DNA of 14,960 bases from Campylobacteraceae bacterium (GTDB taxonomy: Bacteria > Campylobacterota > Campylobacteria > Campylobacterales > Sulfurospirillaceae), in the NCBI GenBank assembly GCA_027013265.1, contig JALUXQ010000081.1, positions 1 through 14,960 of the forward strand, given 5' to 3'. Both the position numbers and the translations under genes were made by a program. The notes under the pieces are model-generated. The model worked only from the letters and a program-made list of their open reading frames with translations, did no database searches and was not told the origin of the DNA. Shown piece by piece: positions 1-6,691 of the stretch. The stretch's first letter is position 1. Each line of letters starts with the position of its first letter.

Positions 1-1
1 G

Positions 2-409
2 GCGACACTTTTGAAACCTGATGTTTTAGTGCTTTTAAGCAGTGCTGGCATCTTAAATAAAAAATCACTCAAAACTAGAGTTAAAATCAAAACATACAAA
101 ATCTTAAAAAAGATATTTGGAGATAGTCTATATAAAATATTTGCAACAAAAGATGTTGAGGGTTTGAGTAAAACCATGTACGAAACGCTTAAAAATGTTG
201 TTGATGAAGATTTTAGTCTGATATTTTCTGGTTTTAAAAATAGAGCTTTTATATATTGGGGTAGAGACGACACCGCAGTCCCTTTAAGCAATGCTAAACA
301 AATTAGTAAACATATAAAAGATAGTAAGCTTAGGATTTATGAGGGTGGTCACTTCTTTTTTATGAAAAATGCTAAGCAAATTTGCGAAGATTTTAGAGAG
401 GATTTTTAG
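2..409 (+). CDS. Alpha/beta hydrolase, C-terminal part (5' end lies outside the window)
   Basis: The reading frame is open from base 2, with no stop before the window edge. The TTG at 11 is therefore probably an internal codon and the gene starts upstream. The visible part shows the C-terminal half of an alpha/beta hydrolase: a strand-rich stretch (VLVLLSSAG), then GRDDTAVPL, which carries the usual acid residue, and GGHFFF, which carries the catalytic histidine. The nucleophile serine would lie outside the window. Substrate unknown. The stop codon directly abuts the murF start, so the two are almost certainly co-transcribed. From memory, Campylobacter jejuni has a hydrolase of this kind next to murF and close to ddl, which supports the call and the taxonomic placement. 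The family is clear; the function is not. Confidence 0.75.
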   Translation, partial: ATLLKPDVLVLLSSAGILNKKSLKTRVKIKTYKILKKIFGDSLYKIFATKDVEGLSKTMYETLKNVVDEDFSLIFSGFKNRAFIYWGRDDTAVPLSNAKQISKHIKDSKLRIYEGGHFFFMKNAKQICEDFREDF

Positions 410-1843
410 TTGCAATATTTTTACCTTTTTACACATTTGGTTTTTATCTCGGTTTTGGGGTACTACTTTATCAGCGCCATGCAGTGGTATAGCTATAAAA
501 TACAAAGAGTTATTTTACATTTTAATAGATATGATTGGCACCTCTATTTTTTTCTTATTCCTATTTTTGTATACTACTTAAGCGGTATCTATTTTGCTTT
601 TTATCTATTTTTTCTTTTGCTTCCGACTATCTATTTGTGGTATAAAAAGATAGACAAAAAGCTTGTTTTTACCCCTAGAGTTAAGAGATTTTTTGCTTTT
701 TTGATTCTTGCTTCTATTTTTCAAGATTTCTTGTGTTTATTGAGTGAGCGATGCGCGGTTTATGGAGTTATCATGCCACTATTTTTCTCTTATCTTGCTA
801 GTTATTTGTATGAAAAGATACTTTTTGTCGGTTTTAAAAAAAGTGCAGGCAAAAAATTAGATATAAATAAAAATTTAAAAATTATCGCTATAACTGCTAG
901 TTACGGAAAAACAAGTATTAAAAATTTCCTATATACTGTTCTATCTTCAAAATATAGCGTCTATAAAACTCCAAGAAGTATAAATACACTAGGCGGAATC
1001 ATCAAAGATATCAATGAAAATCTAAGTGATGATATTGATTTTTATATCGTAGAAGCAGGAGCAAGACAAAAGGGAGATATAGACGAGATAGCAAGATTTT
1101 TAAACCCTCACATTGTCATAGTTGGAGAGATAGGAGAACAACATATCGAATACTTTGGAAATTTGGAAAATATAAGAGATACTAAGATGGAGCTTTTGCA
1201 CTCAAATAGACTAGAAACCGCTTTTATACACCAAAGTGCAAATGTAAAAAAAGGTAAAAATTTAGTGATATATGGGGATGAGATAAGAGATATAGAAGCT
1301 ACTCTGGATGGAACTAATTTTAAAGTACAAATTGGTGGGCAGTATGAAGAGTTCCACACCCCACTTCTTGGCTCTTTTAATGCAAATAATCTAGAAGTGG
1401 TGATTTTAACTGCTTTGTACTTAGAGATTGATATCAAAAATATCAAAAATAGCATACAAAATCTACAATGCGTTGAGCATAGACTTCAAAAGATAGATGC
1501 AAATGGTAAAATTATTATAGATGACAGTTTCAATGGCAATATGCAAGGCATGCTAAGCTCTTATAGTTTGGTTTCAACCTATGATGAAAGAAAGGTAATA
1601 GTAACACCAGGGATCGTAGAGAGTAGTAAAGAAGCAAATATAGAGTTAGCAAAAAAGATAGACGAGGTTTTTGATTTAGTTATCATTACGGGCAAATTAA
1701 ACCAAAAAGTTTTAGACCAACATATAAAAAAAGCAGAAAAAATTATCCTAAAAGATAAGGAGAAACTGCAAGAAGTGCTGGCATCAGAAACCAATGCTGG
1801 AGATTTGATACTTTTTTCAAATGATGCCCCCACTTTCATGTAG
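410..1843 (+). CDS. murF: MurF, UDP-N-acetylmuramoyl-tripeptide--D-Ala-D-Ala ligase, with membrane N-terminus
   Basis: Mur-ligase family enzyme that adds D-Ala-D-Ala to the UDP-MurNAc-tripeptide, the last cytoplasmic step of the peptidoglycan precursor. Residues 1-140 are hydrophobic, with several predicted membrane helices. The ligase follows: an ATP-binding loop (TASYGKT, 162-168), VEAGARQKGDIDEIA (214-228), NPHIVIVGEIGEQHIEYFG (232-250), a TKMEL lysine near 259 (candidate carbamylated Lys), SFNANN (322-327), HRLQ (357-360) and DDSFNGN (371-377). The first loop residues are TAS rather than the common TGS. The TTG at 410 directly follows the hydrolase stop and has no clear ribosome site, so coupling is likely. 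An ATG at 479 is in frame but would cut the first helix. The membrane N-terminus is, as I recall, typical of epsilon-group MurF. The symbol is secure from the motifs. Confidence 0.88.
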   Translation: MQYFYLFTHLVFISVLGYYFISAMQWYSYKIQRVILHFNRYDWHLYFFLIPIFVYYLSGIYFAFYLFFLLLPTIYLWYKKIDKKLVFTPRVKRFFAFLILASIFQDFLCLLSERCAVYGVIMPLFFSYLASYLYEKILFVGFKKSAGKKLDINKNLKIIAITASYGKTSIKNFLYTVLSSKYSVYKTPRSINTLGGIIKDINENLSDDIDFYIVEAGARQKGDIDEIARFLNPHIVIVGEIGEQHIEYFGNLENIRDTKMELLHSNRLETAFIHQSANVKKGKNLVIYGDEIRDIEATLDGTNFKVQIGGQYEEFHTPLLGSFNANNLEVVILTALYLEIDIKNIKNSIQNLQCVEHRLQKIDANGKIIIDDSFNGNMQGMLSSYSLVSTYDERKVIVTPGIVESSKEANIELAKKIDEVFDLVIITGKLNQKVLDQHIKKAEKIILKDKEKLQEVLASETNAGDLILFSNDAPTFM

Positions 1844-1879
1844 CTAATTTTAAATTTTAGATATTTTTTATTATGTTAT

Positions 1880-1915
1880 TATAGTATTATTAGATAATAT
1901 AAATTCAGGGGGAAG
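1880..1915 (+). promoter_or_regulatory. Probable pta-ackA promoter and ribosome binding site
   Basis: The 73-base gap after murF is very AT-rich, with overlapping -10-like hexamers (TATAGT at 1880-1885, GATAAT at 1893-1898) and no good -35. That is common for sigma-70 promoters in this group. A strong AGGGGGAAG at 1907-1915 fixes the pta start at 1917. Which -10 is used cannot be decided from sequence. Confidence 0.4.
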
Positions 1916-1916
1916 T

Positions 1917-4010
1917 ATGAAGTCAGATAGTCTATATATCTCAGCGCTAGAGCCAGCAACGGGCAGTTTAATAATAACCATGGGTATAATGGAACTTTTA
2001 AAAGGGAAGCTTAGTAGAGTAGCTTTCTTTAGACCAGTTATAGATGATCACGGTGAGAGGGATCATGATATATCTTTTGTTTTAGAGAAGTATTCACTAG
2101 ATATGGATTATAAAGATGCCTATGGGTTTAGTACACATGAAGTAGAGAAACTCATAGCAGAAAATAGGTTTAGCTATTTTATAGAGTCTTTGCTTGAGAA
2201 ATTTAAAAAACTAGAGAGAGCGTATGATTTTGTTGTGGTTGAAGGGCTAAATAACTCCTCTTTTTCTCAAACTGTTGATTTTGATATAAATCTAACGATA
2301 GCTCAAAATCTAGGAACACCATACATCAGCATACTAAAGGGTAAAAACAAAGATGCAGTTGAGATTTTTGATGAAATTTCCATAGAAACAGACTCTATCA
2401 AAAACTCTGGCTGTGTTCATATTGCTACATTTGTAAATAGAATTGACCCAAAAATTGTAAATGAGTTAAGAGGGAATCTGCTCTCTCTTGATACAAAAAA
2501 GACACCAGTTTATCTGCTGGAAGAGGTAAGTGAGCTAGATATCCCAACTGTTGCAGAGATTAAGAAAAATTTGGGATGCATACAGATACTTGGTGAGGAA
2601 GAAGACTTAAGAAGGGTTGCAAGACAGAGTAAAATAGCTGCTATGAAGTTAGAGAACTTTTTGGAGTATATAGAAGATGGCGATCTCATCATAGTTCCAG
2701 GAGACAGGTCGGATATCATTATCGGATCACTTAGCTCTGTTTTTTCAAAAAATTACCCTACAATCTCAGGGATACTTTTGACTGGTGGACTTTTGCCTCA
2801 CAAATCTATAAAAGAGCTTTTTAGTGGTTTTGAAAGCTGTACTATGCCGATACTAAGTGTTGAAGATGATACATATACGACTGCCATGAAGGTGCAAGAT
2901 GTACCAGCAACAATCACTCCTCAAAGTGACAGAAAGATAGCTTTGGCTATGGGTCTCTTCTCTTCAAATGTTGATACTAATTATTTGGGTGATAAAATAG
3001 TAAGTGATATTGTGAGTGATACCATTACTCCTATTATGTTTGAGTTTGGACTGTTTGAGAGAGCAAGAGCCAATAAACAAAGAATTGTACTGCCTGAAAG
3101 TGGTGACGAGAGGATTTTAAGAGCTACTGAGATACTGCTAAGAAGAGATGTGGCAGATGTTATTTTGCTTGGAGATGAAAAAGAGATACATAAAAAGAGT
3201 AGAGTTCTGGGGATAGATATATCAAAAGCGACATTTATTAACCCTAAGACTTCGCATTTGATGGAAAAGTATATCAATGTATTTTATGAGCTAAGAAAGA
3301 AAAAAGGATTAACTCTAGATATTGCAAAACAGTCGCTTGAACTTGATAGTTATTTTGCTACTATGATGGTTCATTGCGGTGATGCAGACGGCATGGTTTC
3401 AGGTGCAATTCACACAACTCAAGATACGATTAGACCAGCTCTACAAATCATCAAAACAAAACCAGATATATCGATAGTTTCGAGTGTGTTTTTTATGTGT
3501 TTGGATACAAAAGTTTTGGTATATGGAGATTGTGCCGTAAATCAAGATCCAAATGCTGAACAACTCGCACAAATAGCCATGACATCTTCACAGACAGCTA
3601 AAATATTTGGTATAGAGCCTAGAGTTGCTATGCTCTCTTACTCTACTGGAGATTCAGGCAAAGGAGATGATGTAGAAAAAGTGAGAGAGGGTGCAAAAAT
3701 CGTCAAAGAGAATATGCCAGATTTACTAGTTGAAGGACCTATTCAATATGACGCTGCCATAGATGAAAAGGTAGCAAAAACAAAACTCCCTAATAGCAAA
3801 GTGGCAGGAAAGGCCACTGTCTTTATATTTCCTGATTTAAATACAGGTAACAATACCTATAAAGCAGTGCAAAGAAGCTCAGGTGCCATAGCGATTGGAC
3901 CAGTTTTACAGGGCTTAAATAAGCCAGTAAATGACTTAAGCAGAGGTTGTTTGGTAGCAGATATCATAAATACAGTTGCTATCACAGCTATTCAGGCACA
4001 AGGGGAGTAG
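1917..4010 (+). CDS. pta: Phosphate acetyltransferase (long, three-domain form)
   Basis: Interconverts acetyl-CoA plus phosphate with acetyl-phosphate plus CoA in the cytoplasm; works with AckA next door. At 697 aa it is the long form. Residues 1-210 are BioD-like, with a P-loop remnant (EPATGSLIIT) lacking lysine, as in other long Pta proteins. Residues 215-330 are DRTGG-like (PGDRSDIIIG at 261-270). The catalytic domain is about 375-697, with RIVLPESGDERILRA, MVSGAIHTTQDTIRPA, SYSTGDSGKGDDVEKVREG, EGPIQYDAA and NTGNNTYKAVQRS. The start is set by the AGGGGGAAG site. The stop is 3 bases before ackA, so the two form an operon. In an autotroph the pair could run in either direction (acetate assimilation or overflow); the sequence does not decide this. 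Confidence 0.96.
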   Translation: MKSDSLYISALEPATGSLIITMGIMELLKGKLSRVAFFRPVIDDHGERDHDISFVLEKYSLDMDYKDAYGFSTHEVEKLIAENRFSYFIESLLEKFKKLERAYDFVVVEGLNNSSFSQTVDFDINLTIAQNLGTPYISILKGKNKDAVEIFDEISIETDSIKNSGCVHIATFVNRIDPKIVNELRGNLLSLDTKKTPVYLLEEVSELDIPTVAEIKKNLGCIQILGEEEDLRRVARQSKIAAMKLENFLEYIEDGDLIIVPGDRSDIIIGSLSSVFSKNYPTISGILLTGGLLPHKSIKELFSGFESCTMPILSVEDDTYTTAMKVQDVPATITPQSDRKIALAMGLFSSNVDTNYLGDKIVSDIVSDTITPIMFEFGLFERARANKQRIVLPESGDERILRATEILLRRDVADVILLGDEKEIHKKSRVLGIDISKATFINPKTSHLMEKYINVFYELRKKKGLTLDIAKQSLELDSYFATMMVHCGDADGMVSGAIHTTQDTIRPALQIIKTKPDISIVSSVFFMCLDTKVLVYGDCAVNQDPNAEQLAQIAMTSSQTAKIFGIEPRVAMLSYSTGDSGKGDDVEKVREGAKIVKENMPDLLVEGPIQYDAAIDEKVAKTKLPNSKVAGKATVFIFPDLNTGNNTYKAVQRSSGAIAIGPVLQGLNKPVNDLSRGCLVADIINTVAITAIQAQGE

Positions 4011-4013
4011 AGT

Positions 4014-5195
4014 ATGAAAATTCTAGTGCTAAATAGCGGAAGCTCTTCTATAAAATTTCAACTTTTCAATGCTAAAACAAATGAATCTCTCGTAGCAGGA
4101 GTCATAGAGCAGATTGGAGAAAAACTTTCTCATGCAAAGATAAAATTTGGTAGCAATGAGTTGGAAAAAAATATAGCCATACCAGACCACAAAGAGGGTT
4201 TGGAGATGATGAACTCTCTTTTGATAGAGTCAAAAATCATAAAAGATTTATGTGAATTAGATGGCATAGGACATAGAGTAGTTCACGGTGGAGAGGAGTT
4301 TTCAAAGCCAGTAATTATCGATGAAAGTGTGATAAAACAGATAGAAAAACTGATACCTTTGGCTCCACTTCACAACCCTGCAAATTTGGAGGGAATTAAG
4401 AGTTCGATTGAACACTGCCCAAATGTTCCACAAGTTGCTGTATTTGACACAGCTTTTCACTCAAGCATACCTCCACATGCCTACATGTATGCACTTCCTT
4501 ATGAAACTTATAAAAAAGACGGGGTTAGAAGATATGGGTTTCATGGAACTTCACACCATTTTATAGTCAAAGAGGCAGCCAGATACCTGAACATCGATGT
4601 AGATAAGTTAAATGCCATCACACTCCACCTTGGAAATGGTGCTAGCATGAGTGCTGTTAAAAATGGAAAAAGTATCGATACCTCTATGGGTTTGACTCCA
4701 CTTGAAGGCTTAATCATGGGTACAAGATGTGGCGATATAGACCCAGCCATCGTCTTCTATCTTGCAAGAGTCGAAGGGTTAAGTATAGATGAGCTTGATA
4801 ATATGCTAAACAAAAAGAGTGGACTCAAAGGGATTTGTGGTAACAATGACATGCGAGAAGTAGCAGACATGGCAGAAGAGAGCGATGAAAAAGCAAAATT
4901 GGCACTAGATATGTTTAGCTACAGAATCAAAAAATATATCGGCTCATACTCTGCAGTTTTGGGTAGAGTTGATTGTTTGATTTTTACAGGCGGAATCGGT
5001 GAAAATGATATAGATGCCAGAAAAAACAGTTGTTCAAACTTGGAAAATTTGGGTATTTCACTTGATTTGGAAGCAAACAACCAAAGAGCAAAAGAGATAC
5101 TGAAGATAAATACAGAAAAAAGCAAAGTAAAAGTTTTGGTGATTCCTACAAACGAAGAGCTAGAAATAGCCCTACAAGTTAAATCTTTGATATGA
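4014..5195 (+). CDS. ackA: Acetate kinase
   Basis: Interconverts acetate plus ATP with acetyl-phosphate plus ADP. At 393 aa it has normal length. ASKHA-fold motifs are intact: NSGSSSIKF with Asn7, HRVVHGG with Arg88, FDTAFH with Asp145, YGFHGTSH with His177, LHLGNGAS, GTRCGD with Arg238, TGGIGEND (325-332) and the C-terminal NEE. These match the catalytic residues described for Methanosarcina acetate kinase (N7, R91, D148, H180, R241, E384) with a constant offset of three in the first part. AGGGGAG at 4001-4007 lies in the end of pta and fixes the ATG at 4014. Second gene of a pta-ackA operon. Confidence 0.97.
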   Translation: MKILVLNSGSSSIKFQLFNAKTNESLVAGVIEQIGEKLSHAKIKFGSNELEKNIAIPDHKEGLEMMNSLLIESKIIKDLCELDGIGHRVVHGGEEFSKPVIIDESVIKQIEKLIPLAPLHNPANLEGIKSSIEHCPNVPQVAVFDTAFHSSIPPHAYMYALPYETYKKDGVRRYGFHGTSHHFIVKEAARYLNIDVDKLNAITLHLGNGASMSAVKNGKSIDTSMGLTPLEGLIMGTRCGDIDPAIVFYLARVEGLSIDELDNMLNKKSGLKGICGNNDMREVADMAEESDEKAKLALDMFSYRIKKYIGSYSAVLGRVDCLIFTGGIGENDIDARKNSCSNLENLGISLDLEANNQRAKEILKINTEKSKVKVLVIPTNEELEIALQVKSLI

Positions 5196-5198
5196 TTT

Positions 5199-5423
5199 TT
5201 GGATAGATATTTGCCCGAAAAGATTAAAAAACTACTTTTTTATATCGTTTGGGCTTTGATATTGTCCTATTTGTATATTAAGTTTGCAGAGATAAAACCG
5301 TTTGGCAGGGAGTCCAATTTTGAAAAAAATAGTTGTAAAAATAGTGATATAAAACCTAACAAAATCATAAAATACAGAGGGTTTTTAAAACAAAATCCTC
5401 TGTATAGCTTTGATAAAAATTAG
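5199..5423 (+). CDS. Doubtful small membrane protein downstream of ackA
   Basis: A 74-aa frame starting with TTG three bases after the ackA stop. Residues 8-28 (KIKKLLFYIVWALILSYLYI) would form one membrane helix; the rest is polar, Lys/Asn-rich, with one cysteine. I do not recognise it. For: tight spacing behind ackA and a sensible helix with basic flank. Against: no ribosome binding site before the TTG, and a 14-bp hairpin occupies codons near its 3' end, which would suit an untranslated transcript end better. It may be translated by coupling, or it may simply be the 3' untranslated region of the pta-ackA transcript. Confidence 0.4.
   Translation: MDRYLPEKIKKLLFYIVWALILSYLYIKFAEIKPFGRESNFEKNSCKNSDIKPNKIIKYRGFLKQNPLYSFDKN
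5372..5405. repeat. 14-bp hairpin, possible end of the pta-ackA transcript
   Basis: ATACAGAGGGTTTT (5372-5385), a 6-base loop, and AAAATCCTCTGTAT (5392-5405) pair over 14 bp with one G-T wobble. No T-run follows the right arm on the plus strand, so it is not a textbook Rho-independent terminator; on the minus strand a weak TTTA follows. It could be a transcript-end stabiliser or a weak terminator. Confidence 0.55.
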
Positions 5424-5606
5424 ATTGAAGGCATCACATGCTTTTTAGTGAAACACTAGTCTATTAGTGTGGTAAGAATAACAAAAAAAGCAGTTTCTAA
5501 GCATATAACTGGTATATTATACCTTTATCATAAAGACAGTTCATGGATGAGGATGTTGTTGTAGATAACCTCACTAAATAACATACAGATTTTATAGAGG
5601 ATAATT
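5424..5606 (+). promoter_or_regulatory. Palindrome-rich leader of the Crp/Fnr regulator gene
   Basis: Non-coding gap of 183 bases. It holds TAGTG-AAA-CACTA (5446-5458), whose right arm also pairs with a third copy (ACACTA at 5453-5458 with TAGTGT at 5465-5470). Further on are two 13-bp palindromes, GGTATATTATACC (5511-5523) and CTTTATCATAAAG (5523-5535), which share one base and are flanked by AACTG and CAGTT. Promoter -10 elements probably lie among these. The ribosome site AGAGGA (5596-5601) sets the start at 5607. No TTGAT-N4-ATCAA box is visible here, so autoregulation by the same box type is not supported. Confidence 0.5.
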
Positions 5607-6251
5607 ATGAAAGATTTATTAAAACAGATTCCGATATTTGAAAATTTTAATGATGATGATCTTGTCTATCTTCAAACAATATCAACGGTTCAAACACTTA
5701 AAAAAAACAGTATAGTATTTTTCAAGGGGGACGAACCTCGATATCTTCATGTTCTTCTTGAAGGTAGCTTGAAAATATACAAGTATAACCAAAACAATAA
5801 CGAAGTGATGTTAAAAATGCTAAATACTGCCTCTCTTGTAGCAGAACTTGCGAATCTTGAACATATGCCTTACCCATCTAATTGTTCAACTCTGGAGGAA
5901 TCGAAATTATTATTGATTGACTATGGCAAGTTTGAAAATCATTTTTTAAAAGATTCTAAATTTCTGTTTATGTTTGTTAAATCTTTAACAAACGCCATTT
6001 TAATGCTAGAAAAAACCATATCTTTTAATCTAACATTAAATTCAACTTCAAAAGTGGCAAGACATCTTTACGAAATTTTTCCAAGCTCTTGTCATATGAA
6101 TCATAAAATAAGAGCTTCTACATTAAACATGACACCTGAAACTTATTCAAGAATTATTAGGAAGTTCAAAGATGAAAATCTAATAAAAGAAGAAAATGGT
6201 AAAGTTGAGATACTTGATGAGGAGAAACTCAAAAAGTATTTTGATGCTTAG
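5607..6251 (+). CDS. Crp/Fnr-family transcription regulator, candidate DNR/NssR-like NO or anoxia sensor
   Basis: 214 aa. Residues about 8-120 form a cyclic-nucleotide-type sensor fold (VFFKGDEPRYLHVLLEGSLK). A dimer helix spans about 118-148, and a winged helix-turn-helix about 148-212. The recognition helix has TPETYSRIIRKF, with Glu178, Ser181 and Arg182 in the E-x-x-S-R arrangement of FNR-type proteins that read TTGAT half-sites. Only two cysteines are present (93 and 162), and neither forms the N-terminal cluster of a [4Fe-4S] FNR. An oxygen-labile cluster is therefore unlikely; a haem/NO-type sensor such as DNR or NssR is the better guess. Two matching boxes lie nearby (6264-6277 and 11526-11539), in front of a downstream cassette and the nor operon. 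The effector is inferred, not seen. Confidence 0.85.
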   Translation: MKDLLKQIPIFENFNDDDLVYLQTISTVQTLKKNSIVFFKGDEPRYLHVLLEGSLKIYKYNQNNNEVMLKMLNTASLVAELANLEHMPYPSNCSTLEESKLLLIDYGKFENHFLKDSKFLFMFVKSLTNAILMLEKTISFNLTLNSTSKVARHLYEIFPSSCHMNHKIRASTLNMTPETYSRIIRKFKDENLIKEENGKVEILDEEKLKKYFDA

Positions 6252-6262
6252 AGGTGCCTTTA

Positions 6263-6278
6263 ATTGATTTGTGTCAAT
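6263..6278. promoter_or_regulatory. FNR/DNR-type box upstream of the DUF2249 cassette
   Basis: ATTGATTTGTGTCAAT contains TTGAT-N4-GTCAA, one base off the symmetric FNR consensus. Its centre (6270.5) lies 32 bases upstream of the centre of a TATAAT at 6300-6305. That places the box near -41.5 relative to a start around 6312, the class II activator position. Confidence 0.72.
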
Positions 6279-6299
6279 GATATATTTTTGAAAGTGATG

Positions 6300-6324
6300 T
6301 ATAATTCCCAAAAATAGTTAGGAG
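6300..6324 (+). promoter_or_regulatory. -10 element TATAAT and ribosome binding site for the cassette
   Basis: A consensus TATAAT at 6300-6305 follows the FNR-type box and has no good -35, as expected for an activator-dependent promoter. TAGGAG at 6319-6324 is the ribosome site and points to the ATG at 6330, not to the in-frame GTG at 6324 that lies inside it. Confidence 0.65.
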
Positions 6325-6329
6325 TGAAT

Positions 6330-6689
6330 ATGTCTGATTTAAAAATTACAAAACCAGATGACGCAAAAGAGATAAAAGTTGAAGGCCAAACAGTACCATT
6401 TTATGAGTATAAAATAGATGGCACAACCTATATAGAATTTGACACTTCAAGATGTGGTCCACCAGAGCCTATGGTAAATGCTATGTTAGCAGTGGGACTT
6501 ATAAAAGATAAAAATACAAAAGTTATCATGATAAACCACAAGAGCCCAGCAGGGTTACTACCTAAAATAAATGCAAATTTTGACATAGAAGAGGGCACCT
6601 TAGATGATGGAAAAGCGAAATTGATTTTTTCATATAAAGAGGGTATGAGTGAAAAGGCAGATTTAAGCGACAACAGCTGTCACGGATAA
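6330..6689 (+). CDS. DUF2249/TusA-like small protein
   Basis: 119 aa, soluble. The core fits the DUF2249/TusA-like fold: a strand plus FDTSRCGPPEPM (37-48), a helix, then KVIMINHKSPAGLLPKI (64-80), where DUF2249 proteins have an N-D-H-x-P-x-P-L-like motif. Cys42 sits close to where TusA has its CPxP cysteine, and Cys117 lies at the extreme C-terminus (SDNSCHG). A thiol or metal-handling role is possible but unproven. It starts at ATG 6330 with TAGGAG five bases away. It is the first gene behind the FNR-type box, and its stop is two bases before the 12-helix membrane gene. DUF2249 proteins occur, as I recall, in denitrification neighbourhoods. Family placement is moderate; function unknown. 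Confidence 0.7.
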   Translation: MSDLKITKPDDAKEIKVEGQTVPFYEYKIDGTTYIEFDTSRCGPPEPMVNAMLAVGLIKDKNTKVIMINHKSPAGLLPKINANFDIEEGTLDDGKAKLIFSYKEGMSEKADLSDNSCHG

Positions 6690-6691
6690 AA

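Noticed and set aside
1844..1861. CTAATTTTAAATTTTAG after murF as a terminator
   Set aside because: The arms are imperfect and wholly A/T except the ends, too weak for a stem; no T-run after it.
1917..2000. P-loop of Pta lacking its lysine (EPATGSLIIT)
   Set aside because: E. coli-type long Pta proteins also lack the lysine at this place, so it is normal for the family and not a defect.
1108..3277. Antisense Ser/Leu-rich frames over murF and pta
   Set aside because: Typical mirror frames of AT-rich genes; composition and lack of starts argue against coding.
5543..5581. Twelve-codon frame MDEDVVVDNLTK as a leader peptide before the regulator gene
   Set aside because: No ribosome binding site and no repeated regulatory codons; such short frames are common by chance.
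6324..6332. GTG at 6324 as start of the DUF2249 protein
   Set aside because: It lies within the TAGGAG ribosome site itself; the ATG at 6330 has correct spacing.
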